From contig CABQMV010000040.1 in the NCBI GenBank assembly GCA_902465325.1, positions 1 through 14,866 of the forward strand: a DNA stretch of 14,866 nucleotides. The letters are read 5' to 3'. The first letter of the stretch is position 1. Each line of letters opens with the position of its first letter. This document shows positions 12,385-14,866 of this stretch, piece after piece. The notes below the pieces were generated by a model. The model made no database searches and was not told the origin of the DNA. It saw only the letters and a program-made list of their open reading frames with translations. A program made the translations under genes and the position numbers. The stretch is from an uncultured Oscillospiraceae bacterium. GTDB lineage: Bacteria > Bacillota > Clostridia > UBA1212 > SIG427.

Positions 12385-13253
12385 TTCGAACCTCCCTTTC
12401 CCAGCCGAAATCTGCGCTTCAAGCTGTTTCCCTCGTCCTGCACCACATTCTCATGCAGAAAAATCCGGAGAGATTTCTCCGTCAATCCTCTAGTAAGCTG
12501 TCCGTTGCAGGTAACAGAAATCTGGCCGGTTTCCTCAGAAACAATAACGCCAATACAGTCTGCATTTTCTGTAACCCCTAAGCCGGCCCGATGTCTGGTG
12601 CCCAGCTCTTTACTGAGAGTCCTGTCTCCGCTCAAAGGCAAAAAGCAGGCCGCCGCATATACCTTGTTCGCCCTGATAATAACCGCACCGTCATGAAGAG
12701 GTGTATTGGGTACAAAAATGAGCTGCAAAAGCTGAGACGATACCTCTGCATCCACAACTGTCCCAGTACGGATAATCTCTCCTAAATTGGTATCACGCTC
12801 AAATATAATCAAAGCGCCTACCCGATTCTTTCCCATGGCCACCGCGGCGGCCACAACCTCCTCAACAACTGTATCTGTACTCTGCCCGCCGGAATGCCCC
12901 TTGAGAAGGGTTTTCAGTTTTCCCTTTCCCATACCTTCCAACGCACGCCGAATTTCCGGCTGAAAAATCACCACCACTAAAATAGGAAGAACCTGTAAAA
13001 TCAGATTGATAATATAAGAAATGGTAGTAAATCCTACAAAATCCGAAACAATTGAGATGACCAGGACAATAATAACGCCTTTTACAATCTGCCACGCTCT
13101 GGAGTCTCTCAAAAGCTGCATCAGCTTATAGAACAAAAAAGCAACAATGCCAATGTCCAGCAGTGTCCTTATAATGTCCCAAAAACTCTCAATTCCCAGA
13201 TACCCAGAGAGAAACTCTATAACATTTTGAAAATTTACAGCCAGAGCGGCCAT
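12381..13253 (-). CDS. cdaA: Diadenylate cyclase CdaA (DacA), c-di-AMP synthase
   Basis: CdaA condenses two ATP into cyclic di-AMP, a second messenger controlling potassium and osmolyte uptake and wall homeostasis. The 290-residue length fits the family. Three N-terminal membrane segments (about 32-47, 55-73 and 77-98) are followed by the cytosolic DAC domain (about 100-260) with the catalytic DGA at 188-190 (LHDGAVII) and RHR at 220-222 (GTRHRAGLGVTE). All active-site motifs are intact. The ATG at 13251-13253 has AAGGAAGG eight bases upstream. A 41-residue membrane protein ends 14 bases before the start, and cdaR overlaps the stop. The genes trxA, DivIVA-like, small ORF, cdaA and cdaR appear to form one operon. 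Confidence 0.97.
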   Translation of the reverse strand: MAALAVNFQNVIEFLSGYLGIESFWDIIRTLLDIGIVAFLFYKLMQLLRDSRAWQIVKGVIIVLVISIVSDFVGFTTISYIINLILQVLPILVVVIFQPEIRRALEGMGKGKLKTLLKGHSGGQSTDTVVEEVVAAAVAMGKNRVGALIIFERDTNLGEIIRTGTVVDAEVSSQLLQLIFVPNTPLHDGAVIIRANKVYAAACFLPLSGDRTLSKELGTRHRAGLGVTENADCIGVIVSEETGQISVTCNGQLTRGLTEKSLRIFLHENVVQDEGNSLKRRFRLGKGGSK

Positions 13254-13267
13254 CTTTTATACCTTCC

Positions 13268-13393
13268 TTACTGTAAGAGATAATACAGCAGATATACAAA
13301 TGTACTGGCCACCATAGCCATCGCCAATATAAAACATACAATTCTTGCGGCGCCCTTTTTCAGCGCTTCCTTTTTCATCCGTGATTTGGACAT
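13268..13393 (-). CDS. 41-residue single-pass membrane protein in the cdaA operon
   Basis: This short reading frame runs from ATG 13391-13393 to TAA 13268-13270. It begins MSKSRMKKEALKKGAARIV and continues with about 22 hydrophobic residues (roughly 18-40), giving a basic cytoplasmic head and one membrane helix ending almost at the C-terminus. A perfect AGGAGG lies eight bases before the ATG, inside the last codons of the DivIVA-like gene, and cdaA begins 14 bases after the stop. The close fit between two genes, the strong ribosome binding site and the coherent positive-inside helix make it very likely to be translated. I recognise no family. A role as a small partner of CdaA, CdaR or the DivIVA-like protein is inference from position only. 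Confidence 0.8.
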   Translation of the reverse strand: MSKSRMKKEALKKGAARIVCFILAMAMVASTFVYLLYYLLQ

Positions 13394-13396
13394 CTC

Positions 13397-13921
13397 TTAC
13401 GCCTCCTCGCCCGCATCCTTTGGATACTGATCGCTCACCTGCTGGGTCTCCTCTGTAAATTTCTGGAGATCCTCCTCAATGGTCTGCAAAATTCCCTCAT
13501 AAGAAGCATGCATCGTCTGCTTCATATCGTCAAATAGCTTACAGATATCAATTCTCATTTCCCGAAGCATTTTGTTTCTTTCAACCACAAGATTTCTCTT
13601 GTCATCCGCTTCCCGGATCAGACGTTCCTTTTCCTCCTCCGCCTCCTGCTTCGCTGCCGCTATAAGCTGCTCGGCCCGGGACTGTGCATCAATCAGGACA
13701 GAAGCGATTCTCTCCTTGTCCTCCTTCATACTCTGGTATTCCGATTCCATGTCCCCCAGTGATTTCCGGCATTTTTCCAGCTCGCCCTTGAGCTGGGCAA
13801 GGGCCCGGTCTTTTTCGGACAAGGCAGTCTCATACCGCTTCGTCAGTTCTTCAATATATCGGTTTACCTGCTCTTTATTATATCCCTTTTTTTCATCGGC
13901 AAATACAACGTTCTCACTCAT
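13397..13921 (-). CDS. DivIVA-like coiled-coil protein
   Basis: The 174-residue protein opens with FADEKKGYNKEQVNRYIEEL (7-26), matching the DivIVA/GpsB N-terminal pattern (F, then KGY, then a V..YI helix) that binds membrane or protein partners. A long, highly charged coiled coil follows (about 25-110), then a shorter helical region (115-160). DivIVA proteins mark curved membranes at poles and septa and organise division, wall growth and, in spore formers, polar events (family knowledge). This is a divergent member, so I give no symbol. Its ATG overlaps the trxA stop by eight bases (ATGAGTGA), with purine-rich GGAGGAAAGGGAG upstream. The ribosome binding site of the next small gene lies in its last codons. 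A simple coiled-coil cytoskeletal protein is the alternative. Confidence 0.8.
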   Translation of the reverse strand: MSENVVFADEKKGYNKEQVNRYIEELTKRYETALSEKDRALAQLKGELEKCRKSLGDMESEYQSMKEDKERIASVLIDAQSRAEQLIAAAKQEAEEEKERLIREADDKRNLVVERNKMLREMRIDICKLFDDMKQTMHASYEGILQTIEEDLQKFTEETQQVSDQYPKDAGEEA

Positions 13922-14300
13922 TTGTCTTCTCCCTTTCCTCCTGGGGCTCTGTCTCCTCCGGTTCCTGAACGTATTTGTCCAGAACCGTCCGCAGCTCTTC
14001 CTCGGAACGCAGTCCTATCAGCTTTTCGGCAGAGAGGCCCTCCCGGAACAGAATTAGAGTCGGAATACTCATAATTCTCATTTTCTTTGAGACCTCCTGA
14101 CACTGGTCAATATCTACTTTGGCAAAAGTCAGTTTTCCCTCATATTCCGGAGACTGGGAGAGCCTTTCAAAAACCGGCGCCAACGCTCTGCATGGGCCGC
14201 ACCAGTTGGCCCAAAAGTCCACAAATACCGGCTGCTCACTTTTTTCAATCAACCGGTCAAAGGAATCGTCTGTCAAATAGATAATTTTCTCCGATGCCAT
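13914..14300 (-). CDS. trxA: Thioredoxin
   Basis: The 128-residue protein has the thioredoxin fold with the active site W33-C34-G35-P36-C37 and the cis-proline P80 in MSIPTLILF. It reduces protein disulfides in the cytoplasm, normally using electrons from thioredoxin reductase. It has no signal peptide. Compared with the usual 105-110 residues it has a C-terminal extension of about 18 residues rich in Glu (QEPEETEPQEEREK), and an extra Cys at 67. The ATG at 14298-14300 is preceded by GAGGTGGAG. Its promoter (14326-14354) lies across the end of the upstream alpha-galactosidase-type gene. It is the first gene of the apparent trxA-DivIVA-like-small ORF-cdaA-cdaR operon, overlapping the second gene by eight bases. 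No trxB is nearby. Confidence 0.95.
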   Translation of the reverse strand: MASEKIIYLTDDSFDRLIEKSEQPVFVDFWANWCGPCRALAPVFERLSQSPEYEGKLTFAKVDIDQCQEVSKKMRIMSIPTLILFREGLSAEKLIGLRSEEELRTVLDKYVQEPEETEPQEEREKTNE

Positions 14301-14325
14301 ATTTACTCCACCTCTTTACTTTTTT

Positions 14326-14354
14326 AGTATATTTCATTTACAGCAAGTAGTCAA
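14326..14354 (-). promoter_or_regulatory. Promoter of the trxA-cdaA-cdaR operon
   Basis: On the minus strand TTGACT (14349-14354), a 17-base spacer and TATACT (14326-14331) predict a start near 14319, 19 bases before the trxA ATG. The -35 lies within the last codons of the upstream gene, and no terminator separates the two genes, so read-through is also possible. Confidence 0.65.
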
Positions 14355-14866
14355 TCTCAAACAAACGCGCCTGCCTCTCTTTGGTAAAATGTACCTTTAC
14401 GGTACACGCTTCTCTGTCCACATCATAGGAAACACCGCCTAAAGTCGCAGGATATCCAATTTTCACATCCTTTATACAGGTAAAATATTGGCTCAGAGAA
14501 ATTTCCACCTCCGCCTCCGGCGCATCTGTCCGCCATACATAGAGCAGCATTTTATTTATAGAGGGAACCTGAAGTCCAACAACGGTAAATGCCTTCCGGT
14601 TAATGGGTGTAAGTCCTATGGGAAAAACCGGGAAGGACTGCTCAATCCACGGCTGTATCTTCTTATAATAAGAAGTTCCCTGTTTAATAAGTCTCATATT
14701 GAACGCATCTGCGCAGTCAATATGGCCTGACAGCAGCATATTTCCGCAGCAGCCGTTTATCATATTGAATACCGTTTGCTCTCCGTCTACCATAGACGCA
14801 GTATAGTCGGACGTCCTCAGGCAGGCAATGTCCTTTTTGGCATCTCCCACCAGAAGTGGCCAGGGA
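14338..14866 (-). CDS. C-terminal part of an alpha-galactosidase-like glycosidase (GH36 type; 5' end outside window)
   Basis: The frame is open to the right edge; 175 residues before the stop are visible. Features resembling the GH36 (melibiase) family are the end of the catalytic barrel with NMLLSGHID (the family has a similar SGRI/H-D segment), then a helix with YYKKIQPWIEQSFPVFPIGL (family: a lone helix followed by P-x-W/P-x-G). A beta-sandwich domain then follows (about 95-175) with LLYVWRTD and the final strand ARLFEIDYLL. GH36 enzymes release alpha-1,6-linked galactose from raffinose-type sugars (family knowledge). The catalytic aspartates are outside the window, so activity cannot be checked. 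The GTG at 14848 is an internal Val codon; the frame continues upstream as PWPLL. Family assignment is from motif resemblance and is moderately sure. Confidence 0.65.
   Translation of the reverse strand, partial: PWPLLVGDAKKDIACLRTSDYTASMVDGEQTVFNMINGCCGNMLLSGHIDCADAFNMRLIKQGTSYYKKIQPWIEQSFPVFPIGLTPINRKAFTVVGLQVPSINKMLLYVWRTDAPEAEVEISLSQYFTCIKDVKIGYPATLGGVSYDVDREACTVKVHFTKERQARLFEIDYLL

Overview
The window looks like ordinary chromosome of an endospore-forming Clostridia, most likely a Lachnospiraceae-type gut Firmicute. The evidence is a complete spoIIE with a Spo0A-like box in its promoter, strong AGGAGG-type ribosome binding sites, ATG/GTG/TTG starts, a YtrA-type GntR/ABC cassette, the rpsO-pnp pair, a YneA-like LysM gene with LexA-like sites, and the cdaA-cdaR pair. 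I see no transposase, integrase, phage gene, CRISPR array or rRNA. The species assignment is inference.

Layout. 1-274: 3' end of a plus-strand gene, probably the C-terminal beta-sandwich of a glycosidase, closed by a hairpin terminator. 368-1235 (minus): a small exported protein with a TTG start, a tRNA-Arg(CCG) with its own promoter and terminator, then the spoIIE terminator. 1235-3715 (minus): spoIIE. 3716-3878: a divergent control region with the spoIIE promoter on one side and, on the other, the promoter of a gntR-ABC ATPase-ABC permease operon (3879-5805, plus) that carries a 17-bp perfect inverted repeat. A shared hairpin terminator at about 5832-5868 separates this operon from pnp. 5896-8466 (minus): rpsO then pnp, each with a leader containing complementary segments. 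8467-8831: a 365-bp divergent region holding the rpsO promoter and leader and an SOS-type promoter. 8832-11047 (plus): the YneA-like LysM protein, then an uncharacterised cytosolic protein overlapping a DUF3810-type membrane metalloprotease candidate. 11044-14300 (minus): trxA, a DivIVA-like coiled-coil gene, a 41-residue single-pass membrane protein, cdaA and cdaR, read from a promoter at 14326-14354 that lies in the 3' end of an alpha-galactosidase-type gene running off the right edge.

How the genes fit together. Four housekeeping or stress modules sit side by side: sporulation commitment (SpoIIE phosphatase), RNA turnover and ribosome assembly (S15/PNPase), SOS division arrest (YneA-like), and cyclic-di-AMP synthesis (CdaA with its regulator CdaR). 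The cda operon is the least conventional part. The usual third partner glmM is not downstream. Instead thioredoxin, a DivIVA-like protein and a small membrane protein lie upstream in tightly packed or overlapping order. No wholly new defence or mobile system is visible. The best candidates for undescribed biology are the 41-residue membrane protein in the cda operon, the repeat-built operator of the GntR/ABC operon, the rpsO leader fold, and the uncharacterised protein/DUF3810 pair next to the SOS gene.
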